From Phlyctochytrium arcticum (Eukaryota; Chytridiomycota; Chytridiomycetes; Chytridiales; Chytridiaceae): a stretch of DNA of 64,000 nt. The notes beneath the pieces are model-generated. The model was not told where the DNA came from. It was given only the letters and a program-made list of their open reading frames with translations, and did no database searches. Positions 44,830 to 56,700 of this stretch are shown here, one piece after another (position 1 is the first letter of the stretch; each line of letters begins with the position of its first letter). The DNA lies in assembly GCA_025602905.1 (NCBI GenBank), contig JAHLKI010000029.1, forward strand, positions 186,001-250,000. Direction: 5' to 3'. A program made the position numbers and the translations under genes.

Positions 44830-45330
44830 GGTAACAGCAGGGAATTTCTTTCAAGGGGTATATGTGGTCCTGGACAAGACATTCAAAATGACCCAGAAAA
44901 ACAGTAATAGCGCACAAAGAGAAGAAGGGAAAACGGAATGACTTCTGATCTACTGGACCAAGACCCGTAGTTTATCGCAAACATCAAATAATAAAATTAT
45001 CAGCAGTGTGTGCCAAGAATGTATGATGAATAGAAAGGGCGGGAAGGAAGGGTGAACAGCAGAAAAATCCTATTCCTCCCGAGAAAACGGGTGGTAACAG
45101 CGGAGAATTTTTTTCGAGGAGTAAATGTGATACAGGACATACAGTACATATTCAAAATAACCCAGAAAAACAGTAACATGACAATGGAAGGTAGATTCAA
45201 AAGAAGTGATCTAAAAAAATTCGCGCATAAAGCGAAGAAGTGAGAGCGGAATGACATCGATGTAGTGGACTAAGGCCCGTAGATAATAGCAAAGATCAAA
45301 CAATAAAATTATTAGGCTGGAAAAGCATTG
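44830..45330 (+). repeat. two tandem copies of a ~270-310 bp unit
   Basis: Shared landmarks: GGTGGTAACAGC, CCCAGAAAAACAGTAA (44892 and 45161), GGAATGAC, CCCGTAG and AATAAAATTAT (44990 and 45302). Copies differ by small indels and about 20 percent substitutions as judged by eye. Confidence 0.65.
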
Positions 45331-46142
45331 TATGCCAGGAATGCATAAATGGCAGAAATAGAGAACATCCAGCGGCAGAAGACGGCAAAAATATAGTAAG
45401 TAAAGACAGAGCGAGGAATGTACAGTAGTGAAAGAAGAAGAGAGAAACGCCAGATTGGACCCAACTAGAATCCGTCCTAGGATAAACCGATATCAAGAGA
45501 TACGATTGAGAGCAAAAAGCAGCTAGGGTGAAAGGGAAGTGGAACATCCTCGAGACAAAGTGGAGCTGGAAATACAAGCACAAGAAAGAGAGAAAAAAAT
45601 ATCGAGCACCAGCCGAGACAAACAAATTTAAATTGGGATGGAAGTGAAAGTACGAGCGGAAGTCGGAAAAGGTCTGGTAAATTGAGCTGGGAATAAGTAT
45701 CATAGCGGGAAAGAGGGAATCCCAACACAAAGTTGGGCAGTGTAACAACAAACAAGATGCATTGAAAAGAAATAGATCATAGCAGGGCGCAAAATGAAGT
45801 GAGAAAGGGCTGGTAGGATCTGAGGGCCGAAATAATATGGAGACAGTAATACAGCAGAAGTAAAGGTTTAAATAAGGTTAGAAGACAGAGGATAATGGTA
45901 AATAAATGAAAGTACAGAATGGACTCTGGAAGGAAGGAGATAGGGTTGGGGAGGTGCACCGAGATTTTGCGCGGAGGAAAGAGTTTCTTACGAAACCACA
46001 AAGAAGAAATCGTGCATTTTGGGACGGCTTCATATCACACAAGTACTAGGATATTCCCAGACCAACCTCCGCTTGTCCGGTTAATCATCAGGCCACCACG
46101 CTCACATTACCCGGTTCTTTTGCTCGAGTCGGCAAATGGGCC

Positions 46143-49100
46143 ATGAGCAGACGACTGGTTCTTCCAACGATAGACTGGCTGATCAAGTTCAATCATATTG
46201 AGCAAGTTCAAGGTACATATCTCGGGATTCTTCAAGCATATACCTGGAGCTTTCCTGATATTACGGCTTTCAGCGTTTCTTGCCTCGCCGCATCAATGGA
46301 CTGCACTACGGACCGAACTGACGCATTGTCTCAATGCCGGAAGTACCGTTGATGACTTGGTACTTTTGGGTTTGCACATCTCCGTTATCAGGTCTTGCAT
46401 TGGGGATCTCCTAAATACGCCGCGCAACGTTCCTACGGATGGTAAGATGGCCCTATGAAATGGGACTTTCAAAAAGACTGATTTCCTTGTAGCGGACGAT
46501 GATGTCTCCATTATCTCTGAAGAAGACGATGTCGCACCCTTTAGGCAACTGAACTATACATGGCGCACTATGAAGGGTAAGCTTTGTCGGATCAAAGCTC
46601 GGGACTTTCACATGGCTCATTGTGCATTTTTACAGTGAACAGAGATACCCAGGAGGACAAGCCCGTCGCGGCTCCGCTACCTCCGTTTATCCGAGAACGC
46701 CCACTGCAGTATGTGATTGATTTGAGCGACGATTCTGAAGACGAGATCTCGCCCCAGACAAAGTCGCGCAGCAACAAAATGGATGGCTCAACTGTCGCCG
46801 AAACTCCGACCCCATATGACAGTGCTACTACAGCATTTTCAATGAAGATGAAAGAAATTGAGCACGCCAGAGATCTGTTGGAACAAAAGATGCGAATGAT
46901 TGCTCAGAAAAAGCGGGAACGGTCGGAAAAGACAACCAGCCACTCGCAAAGACCGATCAGCGCCCCTGCCAGTTCAAAGGTTATCCTGGCGCCTGCCGTT
47001 CGGTCGAAAACAGTGCTCGATACCAACAAGGTGCCAGTGGCAGTACCTGATTCATCTCCATCTACAAGACCGCAGCCGCAACCAGTCAATCTGCCATCGG
47101 AATTGTTGCCCATCAGGGCCGACACTGGCAAGGTAGGATTGATTGCAGGCTTGAACGAGCTTTATTTGGACTTACTACCCTTCAGATTCCCCTTGCAGAT
47201 GTTACAGAGCCAGACAGGGCGCATCAAAACGATTTCAACCCCCGGATACACCTTGTAGCGTACGGCATGGTCAATGCGCGCACAACAAGCAGCTGGTCAG
47301 CTATCATGGCATCCATCTTTCCTCCGCTGCAAAAAGATACCCATATTCAAACAACACCACAAAAACCACAATCCCAAAAATCCCTAGCTTACACCGCCGC
47401 GATCAAACGACCGCGTTCCCTTCATCCGTTCATACAAATTGACTCATCCTGGACAAATGAAAATTCCCTTGCATTGCCCTCCACACTAATGAAATCAATG
47501 AACACCCTTCCAACAAATATTCTGATGACTTCATTATCTATCGAAGCAAAGGTGCCATTTGTGTTGTGCAGATTGTCGTGACCGTTCCTAACGCCGAAAC
47601 CCCTAGAACCAGCTACATCTCAGTCCGAGGCGATTTCACCCCTACCGATCAGAGCTACAAGAGAATATGCATAGCCGCCGAACCACTGTATCCTTGAAAC
47701 TTAATCCCTTCCTACCGCTTTGTCGCTATGAATTGGAAGGTGGAAAATGTTTTGATGAGAGTTGTCGGGGCCAGCATCTGAACGGTTCGTTGGGCGCGGT
47801 CTAAGTATTTTGAGGCTTACATGCTGACTGGTGACCTCTCATGATTGCAAAAGGGAGCACATCAAGGAAACCGGTTCCCATTATCCCTTTCAAGGAATCG
47901 GACAAGTCCGACATTTCACTGCAACCTGTCAGTTCGATAAAGTTGCAAAGTGCCCTCCAAGCCGTGGCCAGCTATCAAGGCGCAGAGCGCGGCGAAGGCA
48001 AGACGCGAAAACCATCCACTGGAACTTTCAAGTTGCCCCCTCCTGTTCCTTTGTTTGTGAGAGGTTTATATGAACATTTTTCTGGCTTATCCATGCGTGC
48101 AACTCGCTACTTTGAGGAAGCCATTACGGAGCAGGGATGGAAACGAATTCTTTCTGAAAGTCCATCAGTCGAGCAGTGGATTGAGTATGCTGCTTCCTTG
48201 TTGCCCGACTTGACCTTCAACGAGTTGCAGCAGTCTACAGTTTCTCTTTCAAAGGCGATGCATGCTCTTTCCAGTGCACTGCCGGTGTTTCGAGATTCTG
48301 AATTGCTGTGGCTTTTCTATCTTGACCTCTATTGCTATCGGGCTAAAGTCGCCGAAGCACGCAAGACTTTCCAGCAAGCAAGTCTATTTCTTCCAAATTC
48401 ATCCAATATCTTATGGAAATGGTATCTTCATGAGAATGACCATTACCAAAAGATGCAAGTCCTCGAACTTATTTGTCGGTTGGGGCTGCGCTCCCATGAC
48501 AGTGGTAGCTACATCTGCTTATAACATTTTGCGTTAGATCATTATTCACACTCCCGGGTTTAGCCGCTGTCGTCGATTCCGTTGGGCAAGCAGTCATGCT
48601 GCTGTATAAGAAGGAAGGACCGCTTTCGGCTGCCTCATGCTTGTTGTTTGCGCTCACCGCCGTTTCCGAGGCCGCCTTTTTGAGCGTCGTATTTCCGGAG
48701 CCACAAGCAGCTAGTTCCTTCGAAACCGCACCATTTGGCAGCGCCTTTCTGCTGACAGCCCTCAAACCGGAACAATATACGCTATTGTGGACGATTTATC
48801 TGCACATCAAGTGGTTCAGCTGCCTGCCATCCAATATTTTTTACAGTTACCCCAATCATTATAGAATTGACAACCGGCTCTATGAGCTGGCTTGGGAAAG
48901 TGCCGATATTCCGGAATCCGAAAATTTGGCAGTTGTCTTGCATACCCTCGACATTTTGAATGGGCTATTGTTCTTATCAGATACCCAGCTTTCTGACCGT
49001 TGCCGGAAGGCACTGAGACTCAATGTGGACAGTCTCAAGTCATATGTCAAGAAAGGTCTTAGTAGTGCTCCGATAGATGAGAGACTCGTAGGGAACAACA

Positions 49101-50305
49101 TATACTTGTATGACAATCGATCAGACATTGACATCTTTCATCATAGAGTCTCGCCTCACTCAATTCATTCATTCAAAAGCCGATAGATGCTATAACATGG
49201 GGAAACCATGACGCCCTGAAACTTTTGCAAAAAGGGGATAAGCGGGAGATGTCAGATGCACTTACTAAATCTGTCTCATTGCTGTACGATGCTGTAAGTC
49301 ACATTATGACGGAAACCAGGTTTAACTTACCAAGGTGGGGCGAAAGGGGATGGGAAATTCAGTAGTAGATCCCAACATTGGTCTTCAGCTCTTCGAAAAT
49401 GCGCTGACCATTCAAGTCTACTCTGGGGAGAACTTCCAGCTCCTTCCCGACTTAAAAAGAAGCGACTTGCAGCAAAACGCTCTGCTGTGGATGAACTACA
49501 TTATGTACTGCGTGGTACACGAGAATGCTATGGATTTGGAGAACATTCATAAAGCATTCGAAAGTGCGTTGAAAACCGTAAAGTCGACGGACTCGCGTGT
49601 GCTAATCTGGGAAGAGTAAGTTGTGGTTTTGGTGGCCATTAGCTTCCTATGATGGTACTTATAGATGGCGCTAGATACCTTAAATTCACATCGTACTCTG
49701 CGGACAAATCCGTTAAGTACTCAACGATGACAGAGTTGTTTGTACGAGCGGCAACAGAGTTCTCTGTCATCCGACGCAACGCCACTTTTTCAAAGGAAGA
49801 TTACTTGAAGATCATTCGGCAAGATGTTGGAACAGTAGCATGCTTTTTGACTCGTGTTTTCCTCTACTAAATAGTGCGCTCTAGTCGTCACACGGCTTTG
49901 ATAAGATTCTGGTCACCATCTTTCGCGAGCTTCCGGAACATCGACACGAACTTTCTCAATTGTTGATTGACGGCGGCTTTCGAATTTCCATTAATGCTGA
50001 GAAAGTCTCCTGTCCGGACAACGCTCGACGATTTACTAACTTCCTGTCTTTTACAGGGTGATGGACATGCTGTGGGAGGCGAATGAATGGAAAGCTTTGC
50101 AAAGGTTATCCCTGTATTCATTGACGTGCGACCCAAAGAATGTGGAGGCTTGGCGAATGTAAAGTTACTAATGGGTGCGACGTTTTATTAGCCCATGAAT
50201 TTACCATTGGAACACAGGGCGATCGCCCTGGCGGCTATAAACGGAGAAATTGATCAGGCGCATGATCTGTACGAACAAGCGGTAAAGCATGTGGACTTCT
50301 TTTAA
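46143..50305 (+). CDS. ZFC3H1: ZFC3H1/Red1-type zinc-finger protein
   Basis: Long intron-rich gene. First exons: MSRRLVLPTIDWLIKFNHIE, then FLASPHQWTALRTELTHCLN and DDDVSIISEEDDVAPFRQLN. A helical segment follows (EIEHARDLLEQKMRMIAQKK), then a Ser/Pro-rich linker. The key motif is at about 47712-47775: LPLCRYELEGGKCFDESCRGQH, written here as C-x8-C-x4-C-x3-H, the zf-C3H1 finger of human ZFC3H1 and S. pombe Red1. After it come HAT/TPR-like helical repeats (ASLLPDLTFNELQQSTVSLS, ELLWLFYLDLYCYRAKVAEA, NILWKWYLHENDHYQ, ALAAINGEIDQAHDLYEQAV) to TAA 50303-50305. In known systems this protein links the MTR4 helicase to the nuclear exosome (PAXT/MTREC). Several exon junctions (47.2-47.7 and 49.2-50.2 kb) are not resolved. 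Confidence 0.8.
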
Positions 50306-50925
50306 AAACCCGGTACGTTTACGCCCCACAGCGTAACCAAATGCGCGAATGGTGGAGATTACATGGAGTTAGGGGTTTGCATTTAACTTGGGATTCTGGT
50401 ACAGAGGTTGTTATGTACAAAGTACAGGAAAAAAAAAAGATCTATGGAATCTATATACGCTAGTTTTTGCAGTCTCTTGTTCAAATCACCTTAATCGTGA
50501 CCAAGCTCCAATTGCAATGCTGTTCACGCCTTTGTCATGTACCTCCACGTACCAAGGTAGTCGTTCCGTATAGGTCGCAACCGGCGATTGATGCCGCGGG
50601 TAAAACAGGTCGCACTTGCAATCGTTCCCACGCCCAGTCGCGAATCAAACCTAAACTGAAAGAGTTCATACATAGTCAATGCCGCTGCTTTCTCTTTTCT
50701 TGCGGATACGAGGCCAATTCCGGGGTGGGCGAAAAATCTTTCGAGATGATTGCACAGTTCCCCTACTGCATAAGGTTGATCGATTTGAACATTCAGAGAG
50801 GCGTTGTATCAAGAGCTGCATACTCAGAAAACGAAAACTCAAGAACGTAGTCCTGTTTCATGATGCATGATGAGAGCGGTACCCAAGTGCGTAATATACG
50901 AACACAGAGCTTCAATTCATGCCTT
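50306..50925. other. convergent 3' spacer
   Basis: Between the ZFC3H1-like and WDR44-like stops. ORFs are short, without recognisable content. Confidence 0.55.
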
Positions 50926-53210
50926 TCACAGCCTGCCTTCATGCGAAATGTCCTTTGATGTGACCGTAGAGTCTCCACGCATCCGGAAAGCCTGGGACGA
51001 GCTTGGTGTTCCGGCTTCCGATTCTCCCCCCAAAATTTGAATTGTATTCAGCTCACTGTGTTGCATATACAATGTTTCCTCGAGGGAGATGTCGAGGCTG
51101 TTTTGAAATACGCGCAGTCGACCATTCAAATCGCCCGCCACAATAATCATCCCATCGGTAACCTGATTGCCATCCGTATTCGCCGTCCCATTGTCTCCGT
51201 GGTGCTCTTTTTGCAGAAGACTTGCCGCCAAATGCTCTTTAGTGCTTGTGGGGGCGAAGATGGCGCATGTTATAGCTTCTCCAGAGGCGACAAATTTCTC
51301 CCATGACGCAGATTTGGTTGTGTCATTTTGCCAGTGAATGAAATTGCTCAGTAACCCGGGATGGGCACCCGCATGCAGAGCCTGGCTGGCAGCCGTGTCG
51401 GCAGTTCCGTTACCGTATGGCGTCGTGGGTATTAGATTCCATAAATACACATTTCTATCTTCAGAGCCCGCAATGATGAATCTTCCATTATCCGAGAATG
51501 TCGCTTTGATCTGTGAAGCCCGGCACTCAAGTCCTTTGAACTTTCTCTGCAAGCTTTTATCTCGCACATTGTACAAACGAACTCGAGAATCATTCGCCGT
51601 TACTAGCAGCCGATCTTCGGCACCGCCAGCTTCTGGCATCGGTTCGATGCCAGTGATTTTTCGTCGCTTTCCATGACGTTCCCGGCTAGACTTCACTTCG
51701 ATCTGGGTGTTATACTTCATACCGTCAAACTCATAGAAGATACAATCTCCATCGAACGTCCCGGCAATACAGAGCGCGCCGTCTCGTGAGAAAGACACGG
51801 CGGTAATGTAACTACCATTCGGTGTTTCATTCCAAGCACATACTCTCTTCTCCTCCAAGGACCACACTCGGATTCTTGTGTCAAGAGAGCCGGTCAATAA
51901 ATATCGATCATCAATGGGGTGAAAACGCAAACTGGTCACACAACCCCTATGGGCGAGGCTACATAAGCACTCGTCGCGGTCCACATGCCATACACGGACG
52001 GTTTTGTCCATCGATGCGGTTGCCAAAAACCCATTTTTAGACCAGGTGACATCCAAAATGGGAGCAGTATGTCCTTTATAAATGCGGAAAGGCCGAGGCT
52101 CAAATATCTGCTCGTAAAACTTTCCCTCTTCATCAAAATCGCTGCGGTCGGATCCTTGTGAGTTGTCCTTAAAATGCCCTCGATGCGCCTGAGGTTCTGC
52201 AGCTGCTGAAGACTGGGATGACAAGCGGATTCCTGGAGATTGCGGTGATATGGCTACTCGCCACACTCTAACCAGGGAATCCTGTCCACCAGCTGCAAGA
52301 TATTTCCCGTCCTCGCTGAAACGAAGTGACCAGATTGGACCTTTAACTTCAACATCTTCGTCTAGCAGGTTCCGCATAAGCGGTCGGTCTCCTTTGGTAG
52401 CAAACTTCTCGTCCACACCTTCTGCAGTGCTCATGACATCAGCTCCAAGCACCTGTATCCTCGCGAGGTGATTCAGGTCGCGGCGCGGTTTGCGATTGAT
52501 TTTGACTTTGATCCTCTCGATGAACCCAGAGCGCGCTTCACCACCATCCTCGAAATTCTCATCGAGGTCACGCAAGGATAACTGACTTCCGAACTGCTCC
52601 TCGAATTCTGTTTTTTTCCCTTTTCGGAATCTTTGGAAGAATCCCTTCTGCTTCTTGCCTTTGAGATTGGAACCACTAGCTTGCGGCAACACCTTGTGCC
52701 GAGTCTGTTGATCCTTTTCGTAATCCTCTTCATCTGAGGATACATCAGGACTAGCAACCTCGGATGGTTGGAACGAGGACTGTCGGAAAGTGCTGCCCTC
52801 AAGGATGTTTTGAAGATGTTCGGCCAATGGGTCCATACATTGATGAACCCGAAACGAGCGGCTCTTTACTGATGGTGTGGGAGACGATCTATTTGAGCTA
52901 TGTCGAGAGGATCTATTGGATGCCACATCGTCAGAGCCGGGAGAACCGAGCCCTTTGGAGCCTGGAGGCTTGAGTAAGGTATTCTTCGCAGAGGTATTTT
53001 CATCATTGCGTGCATGGCTCGCCGCGTGTATCTCAGGACTAATAAGGCCATCAAAAGAATAATTGTTACTGGCTGCACGCAACGTCTCCTATATCGATGT
53101 CTATTATCTTACCCGACGATATTTCCTTTAGCAACACCAAGCCGGGAACCGTCAACGCCCTGGTCCTCGCCCACCAAGCGGTTGTGACGATCGCCGCGCA
53201 TGTTGGCCAT
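50926..53210 (-). CDS. WD40 protein, WDR44 family
   Basis: Probable exons 53210-53113 and 53068-50926, 746 residues. The main exon has no in-frame ATG near its start (it opens after a stop); a 44-nt intron restores frame to an ATG at 53210 (MANMRGDRHNRLVGEDQG). The N-terminal third is Ser-rich and disordered (SSRHSSNRSSPTPSVKSRSF). A conserved segment GFFQRFRKGKKTEFEEQ precedes seven WD repeats: GPIWSLRFSEDGKYLAAGGQ, SLVRVWRV, YKGHTAPILDVTWSKNGFLA, ASMDKTVRVWHV, LTGSLDTRIRVWSL, ITAVSFSRDGALCIAG, FIIAGSEDRNVYLWNL, IIVAGDLNGRLRVF. This matches WDR44-like proteins of fungi, plants and animals; animal WDR44 is a Rab11 effector. Membrane-traffic function here is inferred. Confidence 0.85.
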
Positions 53211-53736
53211 GGTGTAGGAAGCGTCTCAAATCGAACTTTTTATGGACTTTCGAACGGAAACGGCAGAAAGGGACACCGATCTCCTTTTTCCAAACCCGTC
53301 TGTTTGCTCTGAACCTATATGTACCAGTTCTGGACGGCTGCCGCTGGTCGCCGCGATTTGTTTACACTGGAGAGATCAGATGGTGCCAATCTACCAACAA
53401 CCTACAAGAGTACCAGGATCTGGGCTGCTGCTGCCGGTGCTACATTCATTTCTAGCAACGGAGATTTTCCGATGTTCGTTGTACAGCGCTGGTGGCCGTA
53501 AAAATAGTCTCTCAGACCCGCAAAAGCTACTGGCGAACAATTGACAGCTGAAAGGGCTGCTTACTCATGGTCGGGGCCTAGCGCGTCTCGGCCTGAGCGA
53601 GCGGAGAGTTTTTGCAGCCAAGACCCCTATAGCCCCCGGCCTGGCCTAATCGACAAGAATTTTTGACCCCAGCTTGCTTTTCCGCTTCATAATTTTTTGA
53701 TCGCTGCACCTGCTAGGTGCACACTCCTAGCTCCAC
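53211..53736. other. divergent spacer with one small ORF
   Basis: Upstream of the WDR44-like and coiled-coil genes. A 60-codon plus-strand ORF with ATG 53319 (MYQFWTAAAGRRDLFTLERS, ending FVVQRWWP at 53501) has one weakly hydrophobic Ala-rich stretch and could be a small protein, but nothing identifies it. Confidence 0.35.
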
Positions 53737-56700
53737 ATGTCCAGTCGAGGCGTTCGCCGTGATCAACGGTACTCGTCAGGATCGTACGGCGGAGGACCAA
53801 CTGATGATGGAACAGAACATAGTTACCAAAGCCGGTCTCATGACCAAGGGGACGATGAAGGCGACAATGAAAGCTATCTAGAGAGGTATTCTGAGCATAG
53901 CCCGGCACCATCAATATCAACGGCATCAAGGGCGTCGTCCTCTTGGGCCGGTCGTCGACGGGAGAGTCCACATCGGGGCAGATCCAGTTTCGCTTCCTCT
54001 GCTGGCCATCCTCTAGAGGGCCAGGAAGACGAACATGAATCCGCTGAAGACGAGCCGGAAAATAGTTTGAGCATGTACCGTAAAGTCCTTCTTCGCAGCC
54101 GGCAAACGTCTCCCTTGCCATCCCCTCATCCTGAAGCACAGCCGTATCAGCACCATCTTGAGATTCCTAGCGGAGACTCCCGTTCGCGTTCGCGTTCTCC
54201 CTCTCCTGGCGCATATTCTGCTCGCGGTGGACGGGCAGGTTCTTTACCTCCATCTGGCGGACGGACAGCATCATCTGGTGGTAGCCGATCGTACAGTCCG
54301 AGTCGCACCCCGATAACCACAAATACAACAGATGGCAGAGTGTCCCCATTGCCACCAATTCCGGGCAGTGGCATTTTGGATCCCTCTTACAGCCATGAGT
54401 CTCGTCGTTACCGTACACAATCTGAATCTAGTGCCTCCTTTCCACCACGGCTCTTACAGAGATCAGAGAGTTTTGATCAGTATTCAGATCAGTACACCGT
54501 AGACGATCAAGCAGCAGCTGATGCTGGAAACAGCACCCGTACTCGTACTCCTCTGAACGAGGCACTCAATTCGCCTCCATACGAGCTCCATCAGACCCCA
54601 TCCTCGGAGCGTATGGACGAAGTATTCAATGCTCTTGAGGAGCAGGCTGGAGCAATCCATTCTTTACAGAAAACTTTGCAGGATATTCAGGGTCAAAGTG
54701 AAGCAGACTGGGAAAGCTCAAATGGGGACAGGGATCTGGATTTAGATCAGACTATCACTCCCCGCCGTCTTCTAGAGAAGAAAGGTGGGCATCCGGACCA
54801 GCACGGCACCAAGGCTGCTCCGCGCTCTGAGTCTTTGCAACGCAAAACATTAAAAAGTCCTGGCCCTAGAGTCGAGGTTCTTCCCCCCATGCGGTCGACC
54901 CAACAAGATGGCAAGGATCTGGGCATGTCCAAGGTTACCGCATTCTCTGAGAAGGTCAAGCCTCCCATACCTTCCTCTAACGCCCCATCCTCGTTCGATC
55001 ATTCAAGTATGGAAGAGGTTATCATGGAAAGAGTTCGCAGATTGGTAAAGCAAGAAATGGCTCAAGCAATGCCTGCTGCTCGGGGAACGGTTGTCAACCA
55101 AGCATTCCCTCTTACGTCGTCATTCCAAGATGAGTTTTCGAGATTCCGAAGTCAAATGCATCGCGAGGTGTCGGATTTGGTTGCGCGATCCGTGCAAGGA
55201 ACCCCGCACAAAGGAAACGATGTGATGTGGCAGCAGCTTGAAGGCATTCAGCAGCAGCTGTCTGCCCTTACTGCGCGAATGGACGGAAAGGTTGATTCTC
55301 TTAGCGTGTCCGACTTTCAAGGAGTGATGGAAAGCAAGTTTTCCACTTTGAAGAAGGAGATTTCGTCCAAGTTAACCAACAAACACTTGGCACAAGCCCT
55401 GAAAGGAGTTGTTCGCGACGTGGACATGACCACTACTCTCAACCAAGTCAAGCGATCTGAGACCACCCGGCTGGACGATGTAGAAGCTACTATTTTTGAA
55501 CTCAAAACGCGGCTTGATGACGAAACTCGCACCCTGAACCTTGAAAAGGCCATTCGCGATGTCAACCTCAAGATTAGCGAGCTGAATAAACTCTCCCAGC
55601 GCAATGAGATTGCCCTTCGAGAAAATGGTGCCAAAGCGGTGGATGAAGGGCGAATAAATGAGATGGATGCCGTACTTCGCAATCTGACAGCCAAATTCGC
55701 TGATGGCGGCAAAGTCCGAGATCTGGAAATCACCATGAAGGATTTATTGAACAAGTTCGCAGATGATAGCCGCATCCGCTCTCTCGAAGCTACTCTGAAT
55801 GAGCTAGCTGGAAAGCTGCCCGACGGGAAGCGCGTACGTGATCTGGAGGCTCTTCTCAAAGAAGTTCATAACAGCCGACAAGCGGATAGTGTCATCCTTG
55901 CGGATGTAGAGAAAGCGATGAAGACAATTGACATCAAGCTTCTGGATGGTGCTCGCATTAAAGAACTGGAAGCCGAATTCCGCCAGAAATTCGCTATCCT
56001 CGCAGATGATACCAGAATCAAGAAGGCGGAGACAGAAATCAAGTCACTGAACGCCAGGTTCAACGAAGAGGTGAAGACCCGCGACATCAAGAACGTAGTC
56101 CGTGATATCACTGCCAAGCTAGAGGAGGTTGCAGAAGGTAGCAAGAGCCTGGAAGTCGATCTAAAGCGAAAGTTTACTGAGCAGCATAACCGCGTAACGG
56201 GCGTGGAGACATCTTGTAAAAAGGTCAACGCCGAGGTTGGCCGACTTTCTCGGGTCATGCAAGAGGCAACCGGTTCCGATGGTGTTCTGCTTGATAAAAC
56301 CACTTTACCTATCCATTATGAGCGTCAATCCAACTTGATTGCCATGAACAGGTTGGAGGGTCTCGAAACTCGAATGGTATCAACGGAACAGGCCGTTGCG
56401 ACTACGCGAGACCATGTGTTCCAAACGGTTGATGACTTATCTTCCTTGCGCACGGTCACTGACGATCACGCAAGGACCTTGAAGAAACATCACGAACACC
56501 AAGCCGAAATTGTTGAAGAAATGAGGTCCACCCGTGTTGAGATCGATGTTCACTACAAGGAGTTGCAAAAATCGTACGAGCGCATTGGCGAGATGGAGAC
56601 AAGAGCCCACGCAGTTGATAAAACTTTGGGCTCCTTGGACAATCGCACTTCGCGCATCAGTAAGGAGATTAAATACATCCAGAGCAATGTGGACGATGCT

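Larger units (their letters stand above)
43549..45982. repeat. purine-biased repeat block
   Basis: 2.4 kb in which the plus strand is strongly A+G rich almost throughout, so minus-strand frames read as Leu/Phe/Ser-rich nonsense proteins. Internal similarity shows repeat structure: a GGTCTCAAAT...GAAGC...AATGAG segment at about 43832 and 44021, and a larger unit at about 44830 and 45098. Fold-back hairpins sit at 44512-44688. No credible gene. Likely a non-autonomous element or satellite-like block. Confidence 0.6.

Noticed and set aside
43588..46001. Several Leu/Phe/Ser-rich minus-strand ORFs with apparent membrane segments
   Set aside because: They are the translation of a purine-biased repeat block read on the pyrimidine strand, not conserved proteins.
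55317..56303. Long antisense ORFs (145-180 aa) inside the coiled-coil gene
   Set aside because: They are Ser/Arg/Leu-rich mirror frames created by codon bias of the coiled-coil repeats; no start context, family or splice structure.
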